Of a DNA stretch of 64,000 bases, positions 27,370-37,177 are shown one piece after another. Location: assembly GCF_025947365.1 (NCBI RefSeq), contig NZ_CP110012.1, positions 3,224,001-3,288,000 on the forward strand. Reading direction: 5' to 3'. The position numbers and the translations under genes were made by a program. How positions within the stretch are numbered: position 1 is the stretch's first letter; each line of letters begins with the position of its first letter. Source of the stretch: Flavobacterium sp. N502540. Its GTDB lineage: Bacteria > Bacteroidota > Bacteroidia > Flavobacteriales > Flavobacteriaceae. Below the pieces are notes generated by a model, which worked only from the letters and a program-made list of their open reading frames with translations, did no database searches and had not been told where the DNA came from.

Positions 27370-28032
27370 TTAATCCATGCATTCCATCAACAGCAAATCA
27401 CCGTTGGTGTGGGCGATTGTCACTAAACCATCCTGAAGAACTGAATTGCTGCTTCCGGTTCTGTAGCCAATGGTTAAGGTATCGTTTTCCAGAGGATATT
27501 GTAAATTGGTTGAGTAAATTCCGTTAACCACCCCAATCGGAATCAAGGAGATAGGAGTTTTTGCGGTGTACCACTTCTCGAATTTGCGAGGCAGTAAGAA
27601 TACTTTTGAATGATCGTCGAGAATAACAATTTTAAGCAAATCGCGGTAACGGGCAATATTGGTGATATTGGTTATGGTATGGTCTGCACGTTTTCCGGTG
27701 GCCCAGAGAACATTTACAGCAGGTATTTTGCGATCGATTAAATAATCAAAAGCTTTCTCTAAATCGGTTTTGTCCTGATCGGGAGTATGAACGATCTCGA
27801 TAGGATATTGTGTTGTCTTGTAAATTTCAGGATCAAAACCACGGTCGAAATCGCCCAGAAGGACATCGACTTTGATGCCCAATTCAATTACTCTTTCAAT
27901 GGCCGAATCAAGTACGATAACCAGAGGAGACCATTCCAGTAATTGTCCTAATAATTCCGGATTACATGCTGCTCCGTTGGCTATAATTAAAGCAGGTTCC
28001 TGGTCGTCGCGTACGATATGGTGTGAAGACAT
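27370..28032 (-). CDS. thiN: Thiamine diphosphokinase
   Basis: The 220-residue enzyme transfers pyrophosphate from ATP to thiamine, giving thiamine diphosphate. Family motifs are all present: LIIANGA near the N-terminus, LGDFDR (around 60), TPDQDKTDLEKA (around 85), ATGKRADHTITNI (around 110) and a C-terminal beta-domain with SSNSVLQDGLVTI. It is cytoplasmic. A promoter box lies at 28059-28066. No other thiamine gene or THI-box riboswitch is visible nearby. Confidence 0.93.
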   Translation of the reverse strand: MSSHHIVRDDQEPALIIANGAACNPELLGQLLEWSPLVIVLDSAIERVIELGIKVDVLLGDFDRGFDPEIYKTTQYPIEIVHTPDQDKTDLEKAFDYLIDRKIPAVNVLWATGKRADHTITNITNIARYRDLLKIVILDDHSKVFLLPRKFEKWYTAKTPISLIPIGVVNGIYSTNLQYPLENDTLTIGYRTGSSNSVLQDGLVTIAHTNGDLLLMECMD

Positions 28033-28058
28033 TTAGTTTTTTAATTTGAAATGTGCTG

Positions 28059-28066
28059 CAAATGTA
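28059..28066 (-). promoter_or_regulatory. Thiamine diphosphokinase promoter -7 box
   Basis: The minus strand reads TACATTTG, matching TAnnTTTG, 26 bp upstream of the ATG at 28032. Confidence 0.5.
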
Positions 28067-28072
28067 CAAAAG

Positions 28073-28206
28073 TTAGTGTTTAGTCGCAGTATTCAGTTTA
28101 CAGTCTCAGTTTACAGTATTTCGAAAACCGTTACTGCGACTGAAACTGAACACTGTGACTGTAAACTGCGACTGAGAACTGAGACCGAACACAACGACTG
28201 TAAACT
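28073..28206. repeat. Reiterated ACTG/CAGT simple repeat forming a hairpin
   Basis: Units such as CAGTCGCAGT, TCAGTTTACAGT and their complements ACTGCGACTGA, ACTGTAAACTG are reiterated, first in CAGT and then in ACTG orientation. The whole can fold back on itself. The same family occurs at 47091-47175 and 51430-51545, always at gene ends. Confidence 0.7.
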
Positions 28207-28649
28207 TAAAAAACTAATCTTCTATGGTAATTGATTTGCCCTAAATGATACGCTAAATGGGTAGAAAGATGCACTAAAAAGAAACCGGTTGTCATTTCTT
28301 TTTCGAAAACAATTTGCGGATAGATAAGCTCTAAATCGGCTTCGGTTAAGCTGTCAAGGGTATTGTTTACCACCAAAATAGTACGTTCAATTTTGCTGAT
28401 GAGCTCTGATCTCGGAATATCTTTCAGGGAAAATTCCAATGGACGATCACGAACATAATCTGTTTTTCCTAATTCGGCACCAATATAGGTATTTATATTT
28501 CCTATCAGATGCAAACAAAGATTTCCGGCTGAATTGGAAATGTCAGGTGCAATTGTCCAAATCAGAGCCTTGTTTTGATAGGATTCGATTTCAACTTTTA
28601 ATTTGTTCAGGTCTCTGTTAAAAAGAATTTTTAAGGTATCGATCAACAT
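28206..28649 (-). CDS. DinB-like protein (DinB_2/DUF1572 type)
   Basis: The 147-residue protein is a four-helix bundle of the DinB/YfiT-like putative metalloenzyme family. The metal-ligand His residues appear in LCLHLIGN (around 46) and in the C-terminal HLSTHLAYHLGQINYHR. Some relatives use bacillithiol or another low-molecular thiol as cosubstrate, but the reaction here is unknown. It is the last gene of an operon with the GyrI-like protein (5-bp gap), the DUF4249 lipoprotein and a TonB receptor. Confidence 0.85.
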   Translation of the reverse strand: MLIDTLKILFNRDLNKLKVEIESYQNKALIWTIAPDISNSAGNLCLHLIGNINTYIGAELGKTDYVRDRPLEFSLKDIPRSELISKIERTILVVNNTLDSLTEADLELIYPQIVFEKEMTTGFFLVHLSTHLAYHLGQINYHRRLVF

Positions 28650-28654
28650 AGTTT

Positions 28655-29137
28655 TTAAGCTTTTTGGGTTATCGGAATCCAGATTTCTTCTTCCGAATCC
28701 GGATCTTCTTTTTTGTATTTTTCACCCATTACGGCAAAGTGCGGTCTTTCATCAACCGTATACGCTGAATTGGGGAGCCAATCTACAAAAATTTCACGAT
28801 ACGTTTTGTGGCCTTCGCTTTGAGGGCCTTTATGAACAAAAACAGCATACAATCCTTCAGGAATTACCAAAGATTCCATTTCCTGTGGTACTTCATCAAA
28901 TGCAGAGACTTCGACTGCAGCCCATTTCTCGAAGGTATTTCCGGGATCAAAATTGTCAAAATGTGCCGTTGGAAAAACTTCCAGAGAATACAAGTTGGCA
29001 TCGATCATGTTCTTAATTTCTTTTCGTTTCGGCATAAACGAACTCCATAATTCATGGGTTTTGTTTTCCAAAAATGACATTATTACGTATTTACCAATTA
29101 GTTTTTTTCCGGATAAAATCTGAATTCTGGCTTCCAT
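28655..29137 (-). CDS. GyrI-like / AraC effector-binding domain protein
   Basis: The 160-residue stand-alone domain has the GyrI-like small-molecule-binding fold (SOUL/GyrI type). Typical segments are YVIMSFLENKTHELWSSF, KWAAVEVSAFDEVP, YAVFVHKGPQSE and a closing IWIPI strand. Such proteins bind or hydrolyse small hydrophobic compounds. A specific ligand cannot be named. The gene is 3 bp from the DUF4249 gene and 5 bp from the DinB-like gene, so it is translationally tied to both. Confidence 0.85.
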   Translation of the reverse strand: MEARIQILSGKKLIGKYVIMSFLENKTHELWSSFMPKRKEIKNMIDANLYSLEVFPTAHFDNFDPGNTFEKWAAVEVSAFDEVPQEMESLVIPEGLYAVFVHKGPQSEGHKTYREIFVDWLPNSAYTVDERPHFAVMGEKYKKEDPDSEEEIWIPITQKA

Positions 29138-29140
29138 TCT

Positions 29141-29962
29141 TTATTGAATTTTGTATTTTTTGTAATCGGTTTCACTAAGCGAAAAATAACCTAACGGAAA
29201 ATTAGCCTTATCGGCCGTATTGATAATATTTCCTCTTACGGTTGCGGGAGGAGACTGAAAAGGTCCGCCAACATTGTTTCCGGCAATACTCACCAGAATA
29301 CTCATATAATTGTAATATTGTTTAGAGATGCCGTAATGTGTCATTTCGACTTCATTTCCAACTTTTAAATCGTCATCATCAGAAGTGCTGAAATATTCAT
29401 TTCCCTGAAAAAATTTGTCTTCAGTAACGTAATAAGTTGAAGTAATTTTCGTCGAATATACATATTTAAAAAGATAAAAATTATCGGCATTGGCAGGATC
29501 GTTAAAATAAGCACGGGTTTCCACTTTTTTTCCTGAAAAACCGCCCTGATTGTTTTGTTCCACCCGGGTTATGGGAGTGACTGATTTCATAGATTCAGTG
29601 GCAGTATAAGTAATTCCGCCGGAAACTACCGTTAAGGTATAGATTTCGTCAATTACCGGAATGAAATTCGAGCAAACATAACGTCCGGTTTTCGGAACTT
29701 CACTAAAATTGAACTTTATATTCTGGCTGTTCGTGATAAATACGGTTGCGCCTGAAACAATTGGAATAACATTTTGAAAATAACCTGTAGTGGTGGTCAG
29801 TTTTATGGTTTGTTGCTTTCCTGTAGTTCCTTTTTGCCAGTTTATAGCCGCTTCAATAACTAATTTTGGCGGGGCAGTATCCAGATTAACATCCACAACT
29901 TCTTCACAGCCAGTGAAGAAAATCGATATAAAAAGGACAATTAAAAGAGTTGCTTTTTTCAT
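29141..29962 (-). CDS. DUF4249 lipoprotein
   Basis: The 273-residue lipoprotein starts MKKATLLIVLFISIFFTGC, with the lipid Cys at 19, followed by EEVVDVNLDTAPPKLVIEAAI, which is characteristic of DUF4249. The remainder is beta-rich. DUF4249 proteins are regularly encoded beside TonB receptors in Bacteroidota and are believed to be surface partners comparable to SusD; that role is inferred. The receptor gene ends 37 bp upstream. The frame is open to 30034, but the lipoprotein start at 29962 is clearly right. Confidence 0.9.
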   Translation of the reverse strand: MKKATLLIVLFISIFFTGCEEVVDVNLDTAPPKLVIEAAINWQKGTTGKQQTIKLTTTTGYFQNVIPIVSGATVFITNSQNIKFNFSEVPKTGRYVCSNFIPVIDEIYTLTVVSGGITYTATESMKSVTPITRVEQNNQGGFSGKKVETRAYFNDPANADNFYLFKYVYSTKITSTYYVTEDKFFQGNEYFSTSDDDDLKVGNEVEMTHYGISKQYYNYMSILVSIAGNNVGGPFQSPPATVRGNIINTADKANFPLGYFSLSETDYKKYKIQ

Positions 29963-29999
29963 GATCTGTTTTTTATTTTCTTTGGAGGGAAGGTTGGTC

Positions 30000-32381
30000 T
30001 TAAAATTTAAAATTATAGCTAACGGCCGGAACAATTCCGAAAATTGAAGTTTTTACGGCTTCATTTGCAGCGGTATCGGTATTTTGGCGGAAATTAATCG
30101 AGGCCGCATTCTGGCGGTTGTATAAATTGTAAATACTAAAAACCCATTCTGCTTTCCACTTCCTGTCTTTGTTTTTTCGGGGTGTCAAAGTTGCCGAAAC
30201 ATCTAAATGGTGATAGGCCGGCAAACGATTGTCGTTTCTTAAACCATAACTAGGCACCGTAATTCCTAAATACTGATATTGTCCATTTGGATAGGTAACA
30301 GGCTGTCCTGACTGAAGCGCAAAATTAGCTCCAAATGACCATTTCTCGTTCAGGTTATAAGCTGATGTCACGGCTAAATTATGCGTTTTATCATAGGCAG
30401 AACTGTACCATTGTCCGTTGTTGATACCGGTCTCTTCAGGAGTTCTTCCCGGAGTCTGCTGTTGTGATTTGGATAAAGTATAGGAAATCCATCCGTTGAA
30501 TTTGCCTTCATTTTTCTTAAGCATAAATTCGACACCATAAGCTCTCATTCTTCCGTTCAGAACTATTTGTTCGATCGCATTATTCGCAATCAAATCGGCA
30601 CCATCGATATAATCAAGTCGGTTTTGAATCTTTTTGTAATATGTTTCTACTTCAACGGTATAGGCGCCATTATTAATATTTCTAAAATAGCCCAAAGCAA
30701 CCTGATCTGCAATCTGGGGTTTGATGTAGTTATCACTAGGCATCCACACATCAAGCGGAGTAGGTGATGAGGTATTCGAAATCAATTGAAGATACTGCGC
30801 CATGCGGTTATAGCTTGCTTTAATAGCCTGATCGTCGTTTAACTGATAAGAAACCGAAAGCCGCGGTTCGAAATTGTTGTAATCCTGAATGACCTTGTTT
30901 TTACCGAAGTATTTTGTTGAGACAGGGATTCCTTTTTCGTAAATCTGCATATTATTATTGAAGGTAACGGCTTCGTTATTGTTGTAATAATTAATAGTAG
31001 AAGTACCTAAGCGATAGAAAAGACTGTAGCGCAAGCCGTAAGCTAGTGTGAGTTTTTTTGAAAGCTGATTCTCGGCTTCGATATAAACAGAAGGTTCAAA
31101 AGCATATTTTTTGTCCAGTTGGTCCGGATTAATTCCGGATTTTTCATTACTTGGTTTAATGGTTCCGGGATTAAATTCATAGTAAATTCCGTTTAAACCG
31201 TAGTTCAGTTTGAATTTATCTGAGATATAGTTTTTGAAATCGTATTTGATGTTATAATTTTTAATTCCGGAGTCCCATTTAAAGCCTACAAAATCTAAGT
31301 CAAGACCGTAATAGTAATCGCTGTAAATCAGAGATAAATTGGCAAATAATTTATCGGAATATAGGTGATTCCAGCGCAGGTTTAGGGTCGAATTTCCGTA
31401 AATATTGGTAAAGCTCTTGTTCAGACTAAATACGTCACGGCCAAAATAACCCGATAAATACAAGCTGTTGTTTTCGTTTAGCTTATAACTCAATTTAGTA
31501 TTCAAATCATAGAAATAAGCAGCGTTGTTTTTTTGATCTTCGGATAACTTTAGAAATAAATGAGCGTAAGAAGCTCTTCCTCCAATAAGGAATGAACCTT
31601 TGTCTTTCACTAGCGGGCCTTCGGCTAAAATTCGACTTGAAATTAATCCAATTCCACCATTGACATGAAATTCTTTGCTGTTTCCGTCTTTTTGATAAAT
31701 GTCTAAAACAGAAGAGGCTCTTCCGCCATAGCGGGCCGGAATTCCGCCCTTATATAATTTTAAATCTTTGATGGCATCCGGATTAAAAACGGAGAAAAAA
31801 CCAAATACATGAGAAGAATTAAAGATAGTAGCTTCGTCTAGCAAAATCAAATTCTGATCGGCACCCCCGCCACGTACATTGAACCCCGAAGCTCCTTCAC
31901 CTGCGTTGGTAACTCCCGGGAGTAGTAAAATTGATTTTAAGACATCGACTTCACCTAAAACAACCGGCATTCTTTTAATCGTGGCAATGGAGAGCTTATT
32001 GGCACTCATTTCAGGCGATTTGATGTTGATTTTACCTTTATTATCAGTAATTATGACCTCCTTAAGCTCTTCACCACTTTCGATAATGGCAAAATTATTT
32101 TTTGTGTTTTGATTTAAAATAATGGTCTTTTGAAGAGTCTGATAACCAACATAACTAATTTCAATTTGATATTCGCCCTGTGGAACAGTTAGAGAATAAA
32201 AGCCATATTCATTGGTGGTAGTACCCATTTTCAAGGCCGGAATATAGAGGTTTACACCAATTAAAGTTTCATTGTTTTTAAAGTCGGTGATGGTACCGCT
32301 CAGTGTGAATTTTTCCTGAGAAAATGATGTTAAAATGGTAAATAGAAAAAACAAAAAAGTGGTATTTTTTTTGGTGGTCAT
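30000..32381 (-). CDS. TonB-dependent receptor paired with DUF4249
   Basis: The 793-residue outer-membrane receptor has a signal peptide (ending SFSQ), a carboxypeptidase-regulatory-like domain (about 25-105), a plug with GASGFNVRGGGADQNLILLDEA (about 165-186) and a barrel ending in VPAVSYNFKF. Its plug sequence is the DUF4249-linked type. With the DUF4249 lipoprotein, GyrI-like and DinB-like genes it forms a four-gene leftward operon with gaps of 37, 3 and 5 bp. The substrate is unknown. Confidence 0.93.
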   Translation of the reverse strand: MTTKKNTTFLFFLFTILTSFSQEKFTLSGTITDFKNNETLIGVNLYIPALKMGTTTNEYGFYSLTVPQGEYQIEISYVGYQTLQKTIILNQNTKNNFAIIESGEELKEVIITDNKGKINIKSPEMSANKLSIATIKRMPVVLGEVDVLKSILLLPGVTNAGEGASGFNVRGGGADQNLILLDEATIFNSSHVFGFFSVFNPDAIKDLKLYKGGIPARYGGRASSVLDIYQKDGNSKEFHVNGGIGLISSRILAEGPLVKDKGSFLIGGRASYAHLFLKLSEDQKNNAAYFYDLNTKLSYKLNENNSLYLSGYFGRDVFSLNKSFTNIYGNSTLNLRWNHLYSDKLFANLSLIYSDYYYGLDLDFVGFKWDSGIKNYNIKYDFKNYISDKFKLNYGLNGIYYEFNPGTIKPSNEKSGINPDQLDKKYAFEPSVYIEAENQLSKKLTLAYGLRYSLFYRLGTSTINYYNNNEAVTFNNNMQIYEKGIPVSTKYFGKNKVIQDYNNFEPRLSVSYQLNDDQAIKASYNRMAQYLQLISNTSSPTPLDVWMPSDNYIKPQIADQVALGYFRNINNGAYTVEVETYYKKIQNRLDYIDGADLIANNAIEQIVLNGRMRAYGVEFMLKKNEGKFNGWISYTLSKSQQQTPGRTPEETGINNGQWYSSAYDKTHNLAVTSAYNLNEKWSFGANFALQSGQPVTYPNGQYQYLGITVPSYGLRNDNRLPAYHHLDVSATLTPRKNKDRKWKAEWVFSIYNLYNRQNAASINFRQNTDTAANEAVKTSIFGIVPAVSYNFKF

Positions 32382-32533
32382 TGTCTTGGTTTTGAGTCAC
32401 ATAGTTAGTGATTCTTGTTAAATATTTCTGCAGAACGTTTGTTAAAGATTAGTTAAGAATGGCTCTTTTTCTGAGGTTCAAAGGTGTAGGGGTTCAAAGG
32501 TTCAGAGTTTTTTTAGTTTGACTCATAAAAAAA

Positions 32534-32553
32534 GACAACTGTTGAAAGTTGTC
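32534..32553 (-). terminator. Terminator of the isocitrate dehydrogenase gene
   Basis: A 7-bp stem (GACAACT with AGTTGTC) is extended by flanking A and T runs. On the minus strand it ends in a run of seven T residues. Confidence 0.82.
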
Positions 32554-32596
32554 TTTTTAGGGGAGATACGTTTTATATCTCTATCATTTCATTATA

Positions 32597-34972
<2,376 letters not shown>

Positions 34973-35181
34973 TTAAATTGTCAAATCGGCGATTTTGGTA
35001 TTAAAAAATTACGGTTTTGATGGATCACTAAGAAAAGTGGGCGATTTCGAAACAGAGAAACCTTTCCAGTTGTATAAAATCATTTTAGTGCTGTCCTTTT
35101 GTCTGAAAAATTGTATTTTTGGTTTAATGAATGAATGAGCGACAAAGGGTAAGTTACATTGTTTAATATGTTTTTTACCAG

Positions 35182-35213
35182 TTGCTTGTTATTAAACTTA
35201 ATCATTATCTTTG
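35182..35213 (+). promoter_or_regulatory. Promoter of the XRE regulator, possibly leaderless
   Basis: TATCTTTG at 35206-35213 matches the -7 box. TTG at 35186-35188 (17-bp spacing) or 35182-35184 (21 bp) fits the -33 element. The ATG lies only 4 bases after the box, so the mRNA may begin at or next to the start codon. Confidence 0.65.
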
Positions 35214-35217
35214 AATT

Positions 35218-35631
35218 ATGAGCACACTAACAAAACCAAGCCATATAGGTCGAAAAATTAGCCGTATCCGTGAACTTCGAGATATGAAACAGGAAGCTTT
35301 GGCGCAAGCTTTAGGCACAAGCCAACAAACAGTTTCAGCGATTGAAAATAGTGAAACAATAGATGATGAAAGACTTGCTGAAGTTGCAAAAGCGCTTGGC
35401 GTAACCGTAGAAGCAATCAAAAATTTCTCGGAAGACAATATGATTAATTATTTTAATAGTTTTCATGATAACAGTTTTACAAATGGAGCATTCAATGCAA
35501 ATCATTGTACTTTTAATCCATTGGATAAATTAATTGAAACTTTCCATGAAAAAGAAAAGCTTTACGAGCGTTTGCTACAAGCAGAAAAAGATAAAATCGA
35601 GTATTTAGAAAAAGTATTAAAAGGAAAGTAA
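35218..35631 (+). CDS. XRE-family helix-turn-helix regulator
   Basis: The 137-residue protein has an HTH_3 domain at about residues 10-66 (RKISRIRELRDMKQEALAQ, then TSQQTVSAIENSE and KALGVTVEAIKNF). A short Asn/Phe-rich linker follows, then a Lys/Glu-rich C-terminal coiled coil (about 105-137) that is probably for dimerisation. The domain begins so close to the N-terminus that the ATG at 35218 must be the start. It stands alone between the divergent icd gene and a repeat-filled region. The targets are unknown; autoregulation is possible. Confidence 0.9.
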   Translation: MSTLTKPSHIGRKISRIRELRDMKQEALAQALGTSQQTVSAIENSETIDDERLAEVAKALGVTVEAIKNFSEDNMINYFNSFHDNSFTNGAFNANHCTFNPLDKLIETFHEKEKLYERLLQAEKDKIEYLEKVLKGK

Positions 35632-35660
35632 TAGTCTCGAAAGAGAATTTTTATAGTAAG

Positions 35661-35698
35661 AATGCGCAAATGTCTTTTGGAGACTTTTGCGCATTTTT
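35661..35698 (+). terminator. Terminator of the XRE regulator gene
   Basis: A 15-bp stem with one mismatch (35661-35675 with 35681-35695) closes a 5-base loop. It is followed by T residues. Confidence 0.85.
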
Positions 35699-35754
35699 GC
35701 TTTTATCAAATGATTTTTTTGCATTTACACGAGCGTGGGAGCCTTTTTTATTTT

Positions 35755-35871
35755 TGTGGCAAATTTTATTTTTATTTTTGTTTTGCCACAAAAGCTGTAA
35801 CAATTTTTAATTTATTTTCATTTTGTTACAGAAAGTGTGACAAAATAATTTTTTGTTTTCATTTTGCCACA
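35755..35871. repeat. Array of three tandem hairpins
   Basis: There are three consecutive inverted repeats of about 36 bases: TGTGGCAAA with TTTTGCCACA (35755-35790), CTGTAACAA with TTGTTACAG (35795-35831), and TGTGACAAAAT with ATTTTGCCACA (35836-35871). The arms share the pattern TGTRRCAAA, and the loops are A/T only. The stem letters vary while pairing is kept, except one mismatch in the third. No convincing coding frame explains it. Confidence 0.75.
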
Positions 35872-35985
35872 GTAAAAAATTCCTTGTAAATCTTTTTAGG
35901 ATGAAGTATAAATAGGTAAACTTTTTTCAGGAATAGAAAAGGAAAAAAAACGCAAAGCTTGAAAAGATTTTCTTTTCTCATTTTA

Positions 35986-36208
35986 TGTCATTTCGACGAA
36001 GGAGAAATCACACGCGGGATTTGGCAAAGATTGACGATTTTGATTGCGTCCCGAAGCTCAACAGTAATCCGTATAGTTTGTCATTTCGAGGAACGAGAAA
36101 TCTTCGCAAGAAACTCTACAAAGATTGGCGGCTTTAGGAAAGGAGTTTCTTGCGGAGATTTACTTCGTCTGTTCGATATCGCTCGGGTCTCGTTCCTCGA
36201 AATGACAA
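35986..36208. repeat. Dispersed TCATTTCGAGGAACGAG repeat element
   Basis: A 21-bp perfect inverted pair lies at 36078-36098 and 36188-36208, enclosing an inner pair GAAACTC/GAGTTTC with AATCTTCG-type flanks. A related outer arm starts at 35986 (TGTCATTTCGACGAAGGAG). It is a mobile-looking intergenic family with no coding content. A short relative is the palindrome at 53024-53051. Confidence 0.75.
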
Positions 36209-36221
36209 GATTAAGCTGATG

Positions 36222-36340
36222 AAATCCGTTTTAATCTGTGTTTACGCTTTAGCGAATCAGTAAAATCAGTGTCTAATTTTGACGCGGATGAAACAGATTT
36301 ACTTCGTAAAAACGCAGATAAAAACGGATTTTAATCCGTT
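36222..36340. repeat. Dispersed AATCCGTTTTAATCTG palindromic element
   Basis: The left arm AATCCGTTTTAATCTGTG pairs imperfectly with the right arm ending AAAAACGGATT. Inner sequences TTTACGCTTTAGCGAA and TTCGTAAAAACGC are also complementary in part. It abuts the previous repeat. Confidence 0.65.
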
Positions 36341-36365
36341 GAAATGATGTATGTCGCGCAATCTT

Positions 36366-36484
36366 AAAAACCCGACAGGTTTTTAAAACCCGGGTTTGGC
36401 GTAAACTAAAAGCTCTTATGCAAATGATTGTCTTAGCCCCGATAGCAGTGGAAATCCTTTTGCTTTTTTTTTTTAAAGCAAAAG
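36366..36484. repeat. Cluster of short palindromes
   Basis: AAAACCCGACAGGTTTT and the perfect palindrome AAACCCGGGTTT (36386-36397) are followed by CTTTTGCTTT with AAAGCAAAAG (36457-36466 with 36475-36484). All are intergenic and noncoding. They complete about 800 bp of stacked repeats between the XRE and rplS terminators. Confidence 0.6.
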
Positions 36485-36531
36485 ATTGAAACGAATAGCG
36501 GGATTAGCTCCTGAAAATTTTAAAAAACAGG

Positions 36532-36562
36532 CAAAAAAAAACCCGTTTCAAATGAAACGAGT
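36532..36562 (-). terminator. rplS terminator
   Basis: On the minus strand a stem built around CTCGTTTCA and TGAAACGGG (one G-T pair) is followed by at least eight T residues. Confidence 0.88.
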
Positions 36563-36586
36563 TCTTTATAACCAATAGATAAATGA

Positions 36587-36937
36587 TTATCTTCTTTTAT
36601 CTTTAATCTTAGCTTTTTTACCAGTAAGTTCTCTGAAGTAGAAAATTCTAGCTCTACGTACAGCTCCTTTTTTGTTGATTTCAATTTTTTGTAAAGCTGG
36701 CAAGTTCACTGGGAAGATACGCTCAACTCCAATAGCTCCAGACATTTTACGAATAGTGAAAGTTTCTGTGTTACCAGAACCTCTTCTTTGAATAACAACT
36801 CCTTTAAAAAACTGAGTTCTTGTTTTTTCACCCTCTTTAATTTCGTAGTAAACTGTGATAGTATCTCCAGCTCCGAAAACAGGGAAATCTTTTTTAGCAA
36901 CGAATTCGTTTTGAACGAACTTTAATAAATCTGCCAT
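36587..36937 (-). CDS. rplS: 50S ribosomal protein L19
   Basis: L19 lies at the 30S-50S interface of the ribosome. The 116-residue product has the typical FPVFGAGDTITVYYEIKEG, FKGVVIQRRGSG and a basic C-terminus (RRARIFYFRELTGKKAKIKDKRR). In most bacteria rplS follows trmD directly. Here trmD is 2.4 kb upstream on the same strand and two unrelated genes lie between. A promoter box at 37008-37015 gives rplS its own transcription. Confidence 0.98.
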   Translation of the reverse strand: MADLLKFVQNEFVAKKDFPVFGAGDTITVYYEIKEGEKTRTQFFKGVVIQRRGSGNTETFTIRKMSGAIGVERIFPVNLPALQKIEINKKGAVRRARIFYFRELTGKKAKIKDKRR

Positions 36938-37007
36938 GATAATTTTTATTATTGTTTATTTAGAGTAACATTCACGTATTTCGCCAGAGGTTAGTCTAAT
37001 TCGGGTG

Positions 37008-37015
37008 CAAATGTA
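37008..37015 (-). promoter_or_regulatory. rplS promoter -7 box
   Basis: The minus strand reads TACATTTG, matching TAnnTTTG, about 70 bp upstream of the start codon. Confidence 0.5.
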
Positions 37016-37084
37016 AAAAATAATTGTAAATTATGAATTATAAATTGTAAATTATTTTAAGTTGCTGATAAATTGAAGGTTAAG

Positions 37085-37165
37085 AGTTTCAGGTTTCAAG
37101 TTTCAAGTTTCAGGTTTCAAGTTTTGATTGCGGATCATAAGAACCTGAAACTTGAAACTTGAAAC
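37085..37165. repeat. GTTTCAA/GTTTCAG repeats forming a 24-bp perfect hairpin
   Basis: Seven-base units GTTTCAA and GTTTCAG are reiterated. Positions 37093-37116 are perfectly complementary to 37142-37165, with a 25-base loop. It lies downstream of the agmatine-deiminase-like gene and may terminate its transcript. Confidence 0.8.
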
Positions 37166-37177
37166 AAAAGAAACTTT

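Noticed and set aside
28022..28070. Thiamine riboswitch upstream of thiamine diphosphokinase
   Set aside because: The leader is under 30 bases if the -7 box at 28059-28066 is used, and no THI-box core sequence was seen.
35662..35889. 75-codon frame through the tandem hairpins
   Set aside because: It is made almost only of Phe, Cys and Tyr codons arising from T-rich loops and begins inside a terminator.
35959..36219. 86-codon frame in the TCATTTCGAGG repeat
   Set aside because: The frame coincides with a dispersed palindromic repeat. The apparent peptide is a by-product of the repeat sequence.
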